Shown here: positions 47,300 to 58,068 of the stretch, one piece after another
How the letters are laid out: each line of letters starts with the position of its first letter
Numbering within the stretch: position 1 is the first letter of the stretch
Source of the DNA: Tetrastigma voinierianum
Lineage: Eukaryota > Streptophyta > Magnoliopsida > Vitales > Vitaceae
Reading direction: 5' to 3'
NCBI GenBank assembly: GCA_016808115.1
Contig: JAEQBH010000734.1
Span: 248,001-312,000, forward strand
DNA length: 64,000 nt
Notes under the pieces: generated by a model
The model's input: only the letters and a program-made list of their open reading frames with translations
The model's database searches: none
Told to the model about the DNA's origin: nothing
Program-made: the position numbers and the translations under genes

Positions 47300-48493
47300 G
47301 CTGGTGGAAAGCTAGGAGCTGCGCGAGCTGGGCCTCGTACAGCCTCGCGTCAAGCCAGAATGATGGCCTCGATTGCGCAAGAATCAGGCGCATGTCGCAC
47401 GCAGCCGCCCATGTCTCGAGGTGAGGACTGCTCCCGGTCTCATCCTGCAGCAGCGCCAAACGTCAAGGAGCGCTTTTGCGCACGGTCTCAAGATCCGTGA
47501 AGATTTAGAGGAGGGCCGCATGTGGCCGCTGGGTGGGTGGTGGAGTCATCGGGATAGGGATGGAGCAAGTGGGTCGGGACAAGGCGAGGTGGCTTGACGA
47601 GGATCGGCTGGCGTCTCCCTTGGATCGCCAGTGGATCCATAACGAGCCCGACACTGCAAAAGCTCGCCCCGTCCGAGGGCTCGTGACCTGAATCATAGGT
47701 CCTCAGTCAGGGACACTGTGTGTGTCCCGCTCGATGCATATGGCTTTTACTGGGTGAAGCCAAGTGTCGGGTGTCGTCTACACTCCTAGCTTGTTTCAGA
47801 CAAGCCAAATATCAGAAAAGGGTGCCCCAGGTTCATTTTCGCATCTCGGTTGTGGAGGATCGCGTCCTCTATAACTTGCCCTACATCGAATGGTATGTCC
47901 TGGATAATGGCGAAGTTAAGCAGGGAACGCTGGGCGGTCACCTCACACACATTCGTCGGCCTGCATAAGACGCGGGCGGCTTAGCGGTGCCAAACCTTAG
48001 GAATGTAGGCCAAATGCTTGGCCTTGAAATTGACCGCATGGCCCGCACTGTTGATCCTCCACTCACCCTGGCCCTTGGTCAATACGCGGATGACCTCATG
48101 GTAGTCGGGATGCTCGCGGAGCTGATCAAAGGTCCTACGGACATGTTCTAAAGCCATAGAAGCTATTGATCGACCAAAATCGAAGCCGACCAATACACTC
48201 GACCGACCTCGAGGACATGGAGGGGCGAGGTTGGCGAAAATTCGCGCACTACGCCATCGCCGCCGGACGAGGGGGCTGGGTACAAAGCACGCCATTCCCA
48301 AATTGCAATTGTCTCATGGAAGAAATCACTTCAGCGATGAAACCCCTTCTCCTTAACGAATGAGCGGTTCAGAATTGTGCTTAAACCGCTTCTACGGCAC
48401 TCACATTTGCCAAACCGCGAGGCATCGAATGTGGGAGTCGGGTCCTCGCTGGGCCGACCGCTGGGCGGTGCAATCCGCCCTCGCCTCCGACAT
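47300..48493 (-). pseudogene. Unit 3 ORF2: putative plant transposon protein domain
   Basis: ATG at 48493. Segments: DASRFGKCECRRSGL, RSFVKEKGFHR, ARIFANLAPP (counterpart of VREFCANL), RSIASMALEHVRRTFDQLRE, HPDYHEVIRVLTKGQGEWRI, GHAVNFKAKHLAYIPKVWH in one long frame (47981-48301), then the 119-bp piece shared with unit 2 encoding NVCEVTAQRSLLNFAIIQDI. Of the three copies it keeps the longest uninterrupted piece of the domain (106 codons). Confidence 0.7.
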
Positions 48494-48904
48494 CTTGACC
48501 TAGGCAATAAAAAATTCGAACACCTAATGTGCACCACAACCAAACAACTAATAACTACCTAAGGACTCAAAAACACCTAAATGAGACTCAAAACCCTAAT
48601 GGAACCTAGCTAACCCAAAATGAGGGACTACTGTACCCAAAACTAGAATCCTAGTCTACGCAAAAGCAACAACTGAACCCTGACTCATCGCATCTGCTAG
48701 ACCGGGTACACAAAGGGTAGTGGGATGCCACTCATGACCCAAAACTCCGGCGACGAGGGTGACTTACAAAGGGTTTGGCGAAAGCGTTGAGGCATATCTC
48801 CACCGGCGGTGATGAGAGCTCCAACAGTCCTGAAGGCCGGGATGCAGGGGCCTCAGTGGTTTCGAGTAGAGAGTCGCATCTGAATGTGGAAAGTGAACCA
48901 TTCT

Positions 48905-49305
48905 CGGGCTAAAATGCGTCGCCGCGACGTGGCAGAGGATTAACACCAAATGACGCCGCGACAGTATGGAACCACGCCGCGACGCGGCGCAGGTAATGAC
49001 CTAATGACGCCGCGACGGAGAAATCCACGCCGCCGACGGACGCAGGGTCTATAAACTGACGCCGCTGACGCGGAGAATACACGCCGCGACGCGACAGAGG
49101 AGTAGCAAACCGACGCCGCTGACGCGGAAAATCCATCACGCCGCTGACGCGGCAGAGGTAATTACCGCCGCGACGTAAACCACACGCCGCGACGCGACGT
49201 AGCTCATCGCATCGACGTCAGCGACGTGAAATCCACGCCGCGACGCGGGCGTAGAGCTCAAAATGACGCCGCACATGAAATCTCACGCCACGATTACGGC
49301 GTAGA
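48905..49305. repeat. Unit 3 internal word patch, GACGCCGCGACGCG type
   Basis: Words TGACGCCGCGACGGAG, ACGCCGCGACGCGGC, GACGCCGCTGACGCGGA and CACGCCGCGACGCG are separated by the same spacers as units 1 and 2 (GGTAATGACCTAA, GAAATCC, TATAAACT, GAATACA). Confidence 0.9.
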
Positions 49306-49599
49306 AGGTCTCCCAAGATAATTTATATACTAAAACCTCAATTTGTCGAGAACTCTCCACTTGTAAACTTCCTTCGGATTTCAACCTCCGCAAGCCTCGA
49401 CCTACACCTCCGTCTCCTGAAATTAAACCAACAAGCAGAAACACTGATCATGGATGCAGCTAAACTTCAAAAATTTCTGAAAACAACAATAGAACTGTAA
49501 ACTTAAAAACAGTGTTTAGAAAACTCGTCGCTCCCCAAGAAGCGCTATGCTCTAATGTCGTTAGCTCGACGACCGAATCTCAAGCAGCGATATTCTTAG

Positions 49600-50420
49600 A
49601 AGAGCAAATTTTACGCGCCTCCCTTTAAAGGTGCACACCTATAAATTCAAGGTGGATGAAATAATTCTTCTGTTCATGACTCGCCTCCTCAATGTCTTTC
49701 TCGTGCAATAATAGGCTTTTCCCGAAGTTATTCGCCTTGTCTCGCAAAATCTCCGTATAATGAAGTTCGAGATATCTTCATTCGATAGTCGTCCGATGCT
49801 TCACGGGCTGGAATATACGGAAAATGATCTCTTCTCCTTGACTCTCAATTTGAGTTCACCTTCGCATTGATTCAGCTTTTCCCGTGGCCGAAGGGTCTAC
49901 CAAGTATAATCGAACTGTCGCCTTCCTCCATGTCTAGAATGACGAAGTCCACTGAAGAACTAATTTACCAACTTTTACTAGACATTTTCGATTATACCCC
50001 AGGATGTTGATAAGACCTATCTCAAGTTGCAAACTGATTGTGGTCGATTTCGCTCCCCGCCTTTAGCCTTTAAACATCGAAGCAGATCAAGTTGATGCTG
50101 GCCCCAAATCACACGTGAGCTTTTCCGCATACTTGGTTCCCTATAGAGAACTGTGATAGCAAAGCCGCCAGATCTCAAGTTTCGGGGAGTTTCTTTTGCG
50201 TGATGGCACCGCATTCCCGCCTAAAGCGATGGTCCCATATTCTCTAACTTCTTTCTCTTACTCGCCAAGATCTTTTCATGAATTTCACAGAACTGGCATG
50301 TTCTCCAGCTAGCTCCAAAAAAGGGTATATTAATACGTAGCTTCAAGATGTCAAGAAATCCTGCAAATTGCTTAACTTACCTTTCTTCTCAACCTCGAGG
50401 ACGGAATTGGTATGACAGGT
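49600..50420 (-). pseudogene. Unit 3 protease remnant
   Basis: Collinear with unit 2: the FVLPADFVILDMEE-coding stretch at about 49935-49975, the DLGAS-coding region near 50095-50130 and the EDISNFI region near 49760-49780. Frames are interrupted about every 30-60 bp. It is inferred from DNA alignment to unit 2 more than from a continuous frame. Confidence 0.7.
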
Positions 50421-51990
50421 TCATCCGCTGGCTCTGCTTCACCGCTCCTTCCCTAACTTTATTATCTCTTTATTTTCACGCATCCTATTGCTCATCTCAG
50501 ACGGCCTTTAGGATGTCGTGGTCTCGCTTCCTTAATTTTATGTTCTCTTACCGCTAGTCATGATCCCGGATTTAAACTCCTTTCCACTCCTGCAGTGATG
50601 GCCTTGTAGTACTCTTTTCCTTCTCCCCAGTGGCTTCACTCGAATTGCTCGCAGTGAACCCCGCTGCCTCCTCTCGTCAATGACCGCCATTCGCTCCCAT
50701 CCGTACCTGCATTTCTTAACCGGTGGCCGCTGCTTAATCAAGGTTTCATTGCTGCATATTTGCCTTTGTCTCATTCATGAAGGCGGTGTGCAGGTGAGCA
50801 TCTTGCTAGGTCTTGTCTTCTAAGCTCCACTTTTTCTCGAGGTGGTTCACTATCTCTAGCTTGATGGTATATCGCTCGACATATTCCGCCACCCATACCC
50901 TTCGGAGAAGTTTTGACTGCCTGCCTGATTGTTACGCCACCTCGCCCCCGATTCGATTCTCAGCCGCTTCCATACGGCCCTTGTCGCGGCATTGATTCCG
51001 ACCAACCTCGACACGTACCGAGCCGCTTACGATGTGGTTTCCCGACTAACACCGCACTACTATGTCGACCCCCACAAAATTCACACAATTCCTGCGGGTC
51101 GGGTCCGTATGGCATTAGCTGTTCCCTGTTGTCTATTCAACTGCTTAGTTAGCTGTGCCACATGATTGACCAGATTGTTGAGGATCGCATTGTTTCCGGT
51201 AAGGCACCCAATCGTATTCACCGGGTATAGCCTCTCTCAGCCACCGACTAGTATATCAAGGTCGCAAGGCCTTCTAGAATCTCATACACCGATCCGTGGT
51301 TTTCATCGTTGATCCTTCAGCTGAAGCATCGATCAATGCTCGGGGTTTGCATTTCTTTAGACCATCAGGGAGAAGGTGTGTGGACTTGCATCCATCTGGT
51401 TAATGGCAGCGGACACTCTCAATAATTCATGAAACCTGGGCCCCATGCCCCGCCTGTGTTTTCCCCCCTGTCAGTCTAAATGTGTTGATCTCTCGCACAA
51501 TTCAGGCAATTTTCGACGGTGGGAAGAACTTGGTCGAAATTTTGTACCAGTCATTCCACGTCAGAATGGAATCTCGTGCTGACCGGTTAACCGTTGCTCG
51601 CCTCTATCCCCAGTGACAATGGGAAATAGCCTTACCTTAGCGCTTCGACTGCTTATACTTTGATAAGACGCAAACTTCGAGAAAATTACCAAATGCATGT
51701 CTGGGTTCTCATGAGGTAGTCCATGGAATAAGATGTCCTCAAGACCGTGACTGTGATCTAATTTCCAATTCAAGTTATTTGTTTGAACCCAGGCCGCCCT
51801 GGAGAAGGTCTCGCAGACAACACGGCGGTAATACGAACTCATCTAGAAGCATATACGGATTGCCCTACCAGATAAATGGTCTCGCGCTGACTTCGTGATT
51901 CCCATTTCGACTTTCCAGGGTTCGGCTTTATCAACACCAAACTCTGCTCTTCCAGGTTTTCCTATGACTGTGGATTCTAATCTGTTCTCG
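50421..51990 (-). pseudogene. Unit 3 gag
   Basis: The frame at 51561-51842 reads EDILFHGLPHENPDMHLVIF, the Retrotrans_gag core start. Collinear DNA continues to the knuckle/linker region near 50930-51120 and to the pre-protease linker. More frameshifted than unit 2. Plus-strand ORFs at 50913-51165 are shadows. Confidence 0.75.
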
Positions 51991-52228
51991 TTCTCTCGTT
52001 TCTGCGCAACTGCGCGTGTCTTCGCTCAGATCACACAGTGTTGATTAGTTCGATTCGCCGGCCGCATGTATCACCAACCTCGTACCGCAATAACACACCA
52101 ACTAACAAACCCAATTACCAGTACTTGTAAAAATAACAAAAATAAAGAAAAATTCATAATATTATCTATATACTCACTTCTCTATATCAAATTTAACCTT
52201 TTCCATTTAAGAATCCAAGGCCAAAACT
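51991..52228 (-). other. Unit 3 leader
   Basis: AT-rich leader between gag and LTR B4. The PBS position reads AGTTTTGGCCTTGGATTC, degenerate. Confidence 0.5.
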
Positions 52229-53369
52229 CGACAGACCGAAAACGCGGTGTATAAAATGAATGCCTAAGTGCGCTATGCACGCTGCAGAGTCTCAAGTAAT
52301 ATGTTGTACTTAACATACGTATATCGATCCAATAGGAAAGGCAATTGACTACGTAGATTATGCTTTCTTTAATAATATCCTGAAGAATGACTTTAAAAGG
52401 GAGTTCACTATGTAAAACTAACTTTAATCGTTGATTTAATTAAAGTGTTGTTTAAAGCCTAGGGTTATATCTCCACGCTTCAATGGATTTTTTCTGAAAG
52501 CAGAGTGTTATTCAATACATTTATAATCGCCATGGTGAGGTGATCTTGCCTACGTAGATATACATCCTCAGGTATATCCGCCTATCTCGCAAATAGAATC
52601 GAGCATATCTCTATCTCGACTCCTGCATTCGAAATGCTTAAATGTTCACCCTAGATACCACCTTCAGTCCCGAATATCTCTATTTGACCGACCAGCCAAG
52701 GCTACTCTTACCTGTGTCCCTGAATACCCTCACTTCAATCCTGATCTTCAGCGCTTATGCTAATGCGTCGGGCCAAACATCATCATATATAATTTAACTA
52801 CGTGTATAGAGTAGATCTGACAATTTATAAACAATCAATAACATGGCATCAATCCTTAATCCATATCGTACGACGTGGCTCATGTAACCCTAGAAAAAGA
52901 TCTGTAACATACCGGAAGAAAAGATGAAACTGCATAATGAAAATATTGTTCTAAGATCCCGAAATATACGAAAAATGAAAAGCCACTCTCTCCACTTCCT
53001 CGAAATCAGTGTCACTCTGCTCTCGAAACCCGTGCCTCTGTTCGTGCGCTTCCCGATCTCCTTTGATTTCTGAACCCTAATTTGCTTTTAATGATGAGGG
53101 CGATTGCACCGACCGCCGCTGACGCAGGACGCGCCGCTGACGCAGTGACGTCGCGACGCAGGACGCCGCGACGCAGATACCACTTCCTTGTTTGCTCCTC
53201 CTTGTTCCAAACTCCGTCCCAAAAGTTACTTTATGCTCCACCAACCTCAGAATCACACCAACACTAAATCGTGGATCTAGCCACAAAAAACTATACCATT
53301 ATTATAAAATAAATGTGAAAATGATGAACTGACGCTGAAAGTGTAAGATGAGTGTTTTAGTGACCATCA
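52229..53369 (-). mobile_element. Family B LTR, copy B4 (5' LTR of the array)
   Basis: 1,141 bp, ending AGTGTTTTAGTGACCATCA in plus coordinates. Word patch at 53105-53175 with GACCGCCGCTGACGCAG, GACGTCGCGACGCAG and GACGCCGCGACGCAG, a fourth word flavour (-GCAG endings). It is followed by AGGGC, the possible target duplication partner of AGGGT at 30046. Confidence 0.82.
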
Positions 53370-53405
53370 AGGGCCCATCCGTTTGTGTTCGTGCTCACTT
53401 ATAAC
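53370..53405 (-). other. Right flank of the array, possible gag continuation
   Basis: Joined to 30050 leftwards, the minus strand gives an open frame into the gag start of the 24831-30050 element, as expected if the array inserted into that gag. The 36 bp are too few for certainty. Confidence 0.35.
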
Positions 53406-54921
53406 CGATTCGCGCTACGCGCAGGTTTCCCCTTGACAACAATATTTATACTCTGTTGCTCCTATCAGCTGCAGAACGCAACTACCGCAGTATACGGCCA
53501 GATCTAAAATGTGGATGGTTTTCATTTTACAAATGACTCAGATAATGATTCAAAAGTGGTGAGGCTTTCATTTGGATTTTCGGATTTGCATAAAAAGTGT
53601 GGTTGTTGTTGTCACTAAACTAGCTGGAAAGCAAAGCTTTTAAAATAAGATGTAAAGAAGACCTCAAGTTTCGGGGTCACTAGTTCGGGTATGATTTGGT
53701 CAGAGGTGTCCTCTGGTTGTTTTTCACAGATTAGTGGAAAATGACATATAGTCATTTCCCCAAAACTGATCTTTTGTTTAACTTTAAAACCAACCCTTAG
53801 TAACATTCCTATTTGAACCCATAGTATCTACATCGGCATTTAATGTTCCAGCAGTTGAAAATAAAGCATTTAACCTACTTTCAATGGCTCATAAATGACA
53901 TCTAATGGATGTCAGTGTATCTACCATTCATAATACACTGAACCCTAAAGCATGCCAAGTATCACTCAAATAAAAATACATTAAATAGCATTTAAACCTA
54001 GTTTGGAAAGTTTGAACACAAATAAGCAGTGACTGGCTTTCATGAAAACAGAGGAACACCCGTAAACCCACATCAACCATTCCAAGAACCCTCCTCTCTT
54101 AAAGGTTTTCGCTTACCAAACATCCTTTGAGTTGTCATCCCTGCTGTGTGCCTTGGCAGCCTCTAGAAAAATGAGGAAAGAGGAGAGAGAAGAGAGAAAT
54201 GTGGGAACCAAACAGGGCCGTAAATGAAACTGCGTGAAATGAATAGTTAGGGTTACAAAAATGTTCATAACATGGATTATATAGCCCCACAAACATGCAA
54301 AAATACCAAACTAACCTAAATAATATGATTACATTGAGGGCAAAAGAGGAATTAATCAAAACGGAGTTGTTTGGATCACAAAAACACGATGCAGAATTTT
54401 CGCTATGCACAATAATTTTCGCTATGATAGCGAAAATTTGTTATGATAACGAAATTTCGCAATCATAGCGAATTTTCGCTATGTAGCAAAAATTTAGCTA
54501 TACTAAAATTTGAAAATTTATGTTTCCACAAAATTTTAGCTATCATTAACGAAATTTTAGCTATCGTGGGAAAAGAATTTAAGCTATGCTAGCAGTGCCC
54601 GATCTTCTCTTTGCTCCTTCTGCATCCTCCCACACGTATGCATCTTCCCGACATGCTATTTCTTCATCCTATGCTTGATGAAATCGACGAGGAATTCATA
54701 CGAACTCGCGCAAATCAACCTGTTCGATACCCAGAGAAGCTTGATATGACGGTAAGGTTTCTGAAACACATAAAACTACCAAAAAGCAACCTCAAAACAA
54801 AATCAGTAGCACTAAAGGACCTACACATGTCGATCGGCTTAAATAATATGATTAGTACGCAAAAAGCACTCAAAACCTATCTTAAATAGGACTCAAAATA
54901 GCACTTTTTGGGTACTAATCA
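53406..54921 (-). mobile_element. Family A LTR (A10)
   Basis: 1,516 bp, plus coordinates from GATTCGCGCTACGCGCAG to GGGTACTAATCA, with the start hairpin (54848-54921) and inverted TATA context (GGATTATATAGCCCC, 54273). The word patch at 54405-54590 is strongly palindromic: TTTTCGCTATGATAGCGAAA, GTTATGATAACGAAATTTCG and a second set TTTTAGCTATCATTAACG. It could be the 3' LTR of the mini-element with A11, or the 5' LTR of the gag-pol remnant. Confidence 0.8.
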
Positions 54922-55246
54922 ATAACCCTGTTCAAGTGGAGCACTGACCCATTCCAATCTGCTTGTAGTGTTCCTGTCCCAATGGTGCATAAGCTACTAT
55001 GCAAGCAACATAGATAGACAACCAAAAAGAAAGCAAGGCTACCAAAAAGGTTAAGGTTGGCTAAAATAAAAATGAAGATTCTATGTATCGACAGTATAAA
55101 AATTAAATCAACCAAGCAGTGAACTGCTAGGGAAAATAAAAGTAAAGTAAAAAAGGAATTAGAATTCACCAACACTTGTGATGAGGATCACAAGTTCAAT
55201 AGTTTATCACTTGCTTTAAGGCACCATCCCCGGCAGCAGCGCCATT
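54922..55246 (-). other. 325-bp interior of a mini-element (M1), with PBS
   Basis: On the minus strand a PBS TGGCGCTGCTGCCGGGGA (55227-55244, two mismatches to the tRNA-Asp type) follows LTR A11 after two bases, then ACTTGTGATCCTCATCACAA leader sequence, then about 250 bp without an ORF up to LTR A10. All coding sequence is gone. Confidence 0.7.
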
Positions 55247-56549
55247 TGATTCGCATGTAAATGTGTAGCTAGGCATCTCGAGCCAATAAAATTTGTAAAC
55301 TTATGCAGCTTCTACTGTAGCCCCAACTACTACATATCGCGGCTCTAGGGTCGAACTCGAGGGATGGGTTTCTTAGCGCCAATGATTCTGGGTTAGTGTA
55401 AAATGGTGAATTCACTTTGGATTTGGGGTTTTTGTAAAAATAGTGTGATTGGTGGTTTGAAAACTTGAAACAAAATGAAATAGAATGTAAAAAGAACTCC
55501 TTGAAGCCTCGGGCCACTGGGCTTGAGGTTATAGGGCGAATGGAAAGTCCTCGGGTCCTTTTCCTCGCGTTGGGGAGGATGATATATAGTCATTTCCCAA
55601 ACTGGATCTTCGTTTAGCTATGACAACTGAACCCTAAAAGTTTTTCTCGTGAGATACAACATTTATTAATCATTCATGTCTCAAAGCAATAAAAACTAAT
55701 TCTTTGACCTAACCTACAGAGGCAAATAAATTGCAACTAAGTGAGCCTCGGTGGATCTGTGATGGCATCCAGGCCATAAAGCTTTGCGAGTACTGGCGAT
55801 CAAGGTACATCAAAGGATTTAAACCTGGTGAGATACGAGACAGCATAAATAATAATAACGCATGGAGTTGGAAACGAGAGAGGACAAAGTTTACATCAAA
55901 ACCTTGACAGTGGCCTTCTCTTGAAAAGGATGAGGATTTGTAAACATCCCACTTAAGTTATCATCCTCAAGGAGTGTTTTGCAAGTGACAAAGTGAGAGA
56001 AAGGAAGAGAAAATGAGAGAAAATGAGAGAAAATCATCTTGGCGGGAAAGATGAAAGTTTTTCGCGCCCAATTTTATTACATCCAGTGATCGATAACTGT
56101 ATAGAGCTTGACTGAGGCTTATATACTACTCACAGTCGAGGGAAATTACAAAAATATTTGAACTACCAACAATACATATGGGGCAATTTCGGAAAAAGTC
56201 ACAAAAAGTTGGTAAAATGGAAGTCAAAGTGGAGGCAGAGCAGGTTGCGAAAATTTGCAACCCTGCAAAATTTCTGCAGTGGTCCACTTTTCTTCAGTTT
56301 GAGGCTCCAAATTCCTTCCGACTTCTATCGTGAGCTTCGAGTTTTGTTTGGATTCTTCGTGCTTGGATTGACTGGATAATTTTGGCCTGATTATCTGGCA
56401 AAAACTACAAAAATAGCCACAAAATACGATCAGTAGTATAGCTAGGACCTTAATGTGCCAATTGGGTTAATTACGCTGATTAGCACACAAAAAGTGTTCC
56501 AAACCTACAATAAACATGACTCAAAATAGCACTTTTTGAGCACTAATCA
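55247..56549 (-). mobile_element. Complete family A LTR (A11), 5' LTR of M1
   Basis: 1,303 bp, TGATTCGCATG... to ...TGAGCACTAATCA in plus coordinates. The hairpin is at about 56477-56549. The word patch (56240-56290) reads GGTTGCGAAAATTTGCAACC and TGCAAAATTTCTGCA, quite unlike the CGCTAT words of A10. Inverted TTGGGGAGGATGATATATAG and AAGTTATCATCCTCAAGGAG blocks are present. Confidence 0.85.
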
Positions 56550-56608
56550 TGGCTCAGGAGGGAAACTTAAAGAAGGAAGTGATAACTCCTCAAGTAGCTA
56601 TAGGGGGT
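56550..56608. other. Short element scrap ending in a G-rich tract
   Basis: GGAAACTTAAAGAAGGAAGT resembles 19025-19050 in M2. It ends TATAGGGGGT directly before LTR A12, the position of a polypurine tract. Confidence 0.45.
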
Positions 56609-58068
56609 TGATTAGTGCCCAAAAAGTGCTATTTTGAACCCTATTTTTAATAGGTTTTGAGCTCTTTTTGTGTACTAATTGTTATAATGAACCCAATTGA
56701 CATGTTCGGGTCCCTATTATACTTTCGATCATATTTTGTGGCTAATTTTGCAGTTCTTGCAAGCTTTTAATGCCAAGTTTGTTGAGTCATTCCAAGCATG
56801 AAGAATTTTGGTTGAACTCAACATTACAGATCAAAAATCAGAAGAAAAGAATATCAAAAAAAGAAAAGAAAGCAAAAATAGCATGAATCAGATGAATAGT
56901 AGCAGTAGGAGCAATGGAACAGTAGCCAACAGTGATGAACAGGAGGAAAATTTGCTACATATGGGAAAATTCGCTACATAGAGAATTTTCGCTACAATAG
57001 CGAAATTTCGCTATGTGCGCGAAAATTTTACGCTTGTAGCAGTTGACTCTTGAGCTGCTTGATTTTGGTTTCTCCTTTCTACCCTCATTGTAATGGTTTT
57101 AGTTAGGTTAGTTTGGTTGTTCAATTTGATTGTAAGGCTATATAAGCCATTGTAATACACTGTTGACCTAAGTTTTTGATTTTGGAAGGAAGCAAATACG
57201 GACCCCTGTTTTCGGCCCTCATTTTCTCTCTTCTCTCTCCTCTTTCTCTCCTTTTCTCGGCTGCCAAACACTCATTTGAGGATGACAACTCAAAGGATGT
57301 TTGGCTAACGTCTCGTATCCTTGAAGAAGAGGGTTGCTAGGCTTGGGAAATAAGGTTTGCATTTTGTTCCCCTGTTTTTCACGCACCGGGTTTGACATTT
57401 TGGTTCCAAATTTGCGACGCTCTAGGTTTAAAAGCTATTTGATGTACTTTCTTTAGCCAATACTTGGAAAGCTTTCCGGGTTCGAGTGTATTCTTAGCTT
57501 TAGATACATTGATATCCGTTAGGCTGTATTACGAGCCAGCGAGTGAGTTGGGGGGTTATATTTTCAGCTGTACATGCATCATTTAATCAATGCCTTAGTA
57601 ATCTTACAGGGTTGATGGATGCTTATTATTATATCCCATAAGATTCATTAGTTGCCCTTCACGAATCATTGTAGGATGGAGTGAGGTGATATATTTCCTT
57701 TGTAGAAAGGAAGCATAAATGCTAAATAAATACTTTCTATCAAAAGGAAAATTATTAGGGTTTAGTTTTAAAGTTAAATGAAGATCCAGGTTCGGGAATT
57801 GACTATAGGTCATCCTCCTGACCTTGAAATAGACAGGGGACCTCTTTGTAACCACATCCAATGACCTAGCAGCACGACACTTGAAGGATTTCTTTTTACA
57901 CTTTATTTTAGTTTATTTGGTTTTATTTTCAATTTCCCTGACATGACTCCACACTTTTACACCAAATCCTAAAATCCAAAACAAATTCACCATTTTTTGC
58001 CTTAACAGTAAGTCATTTGTGCAAAGAAAACCCATGCAATGTTCAACCATACGCACTATCTGGCCGGT
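56609..58068 (+). mobile_element. Family A LTR (A12), part before the nested solo LTR
   Basis: It starts TGATTAGTGCCCAAAAAGTG with the full hairpin. The word patch at 56945-57045 has GAATTTTCGCTACAATAGCG, AAATTTCGCTATG and GGGAAAATTCGCTACATAG. It then has TATATAAG, the pyrimidine tract, GAGGATGACAACTCAAAGG, GACTATAGGTCATCCTCC and AAAGAAAACCCATGC. It is interrupted after CTATCTGGCCGGT and resumes at 62058. Confidence 0.85.
57139..57146 (+). promoter_or_regulatory. TATA box of LTR A12
   Basis: TATATAAG within AAGGCTATATAAGCCATTG, again embedded in a GGCT...AGCC inverted repeat as in A3. Confidence 0.6.

Larger units (their letters stand above)
30051..53369 (-). mobile_element. Tandem array of family B retrotransposon, (LTR-internal)x3-LTR
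   Basis: Four direct LTRs (30051, 37399, 44801 and 52229) alternate with three full internal regions of 6.19, 6.26 and 6.34 kb; the period is 7,348, 7,402 and 7,428 bp. All are minus strand. The outer flanks read AGGGT (30046-30050) and AGGGC (53370-53374), a 4/5 match to a 5-bp target duplication around the whole array. Each internal region carries, in order, a leader with a degenerate PBS, gag with a zinc knuckle, protease, a GC-rich word patch, a plant-transposon-protein ORF and a long 3' noncoding part. RT, RNase H and integrase are absent from all three. Confidence 0.85.

Noticed and set aside
54611..54889. 92-codon plus ORF
   Set aside because: Antisense across the U3 and start hairpin of LTR A10.
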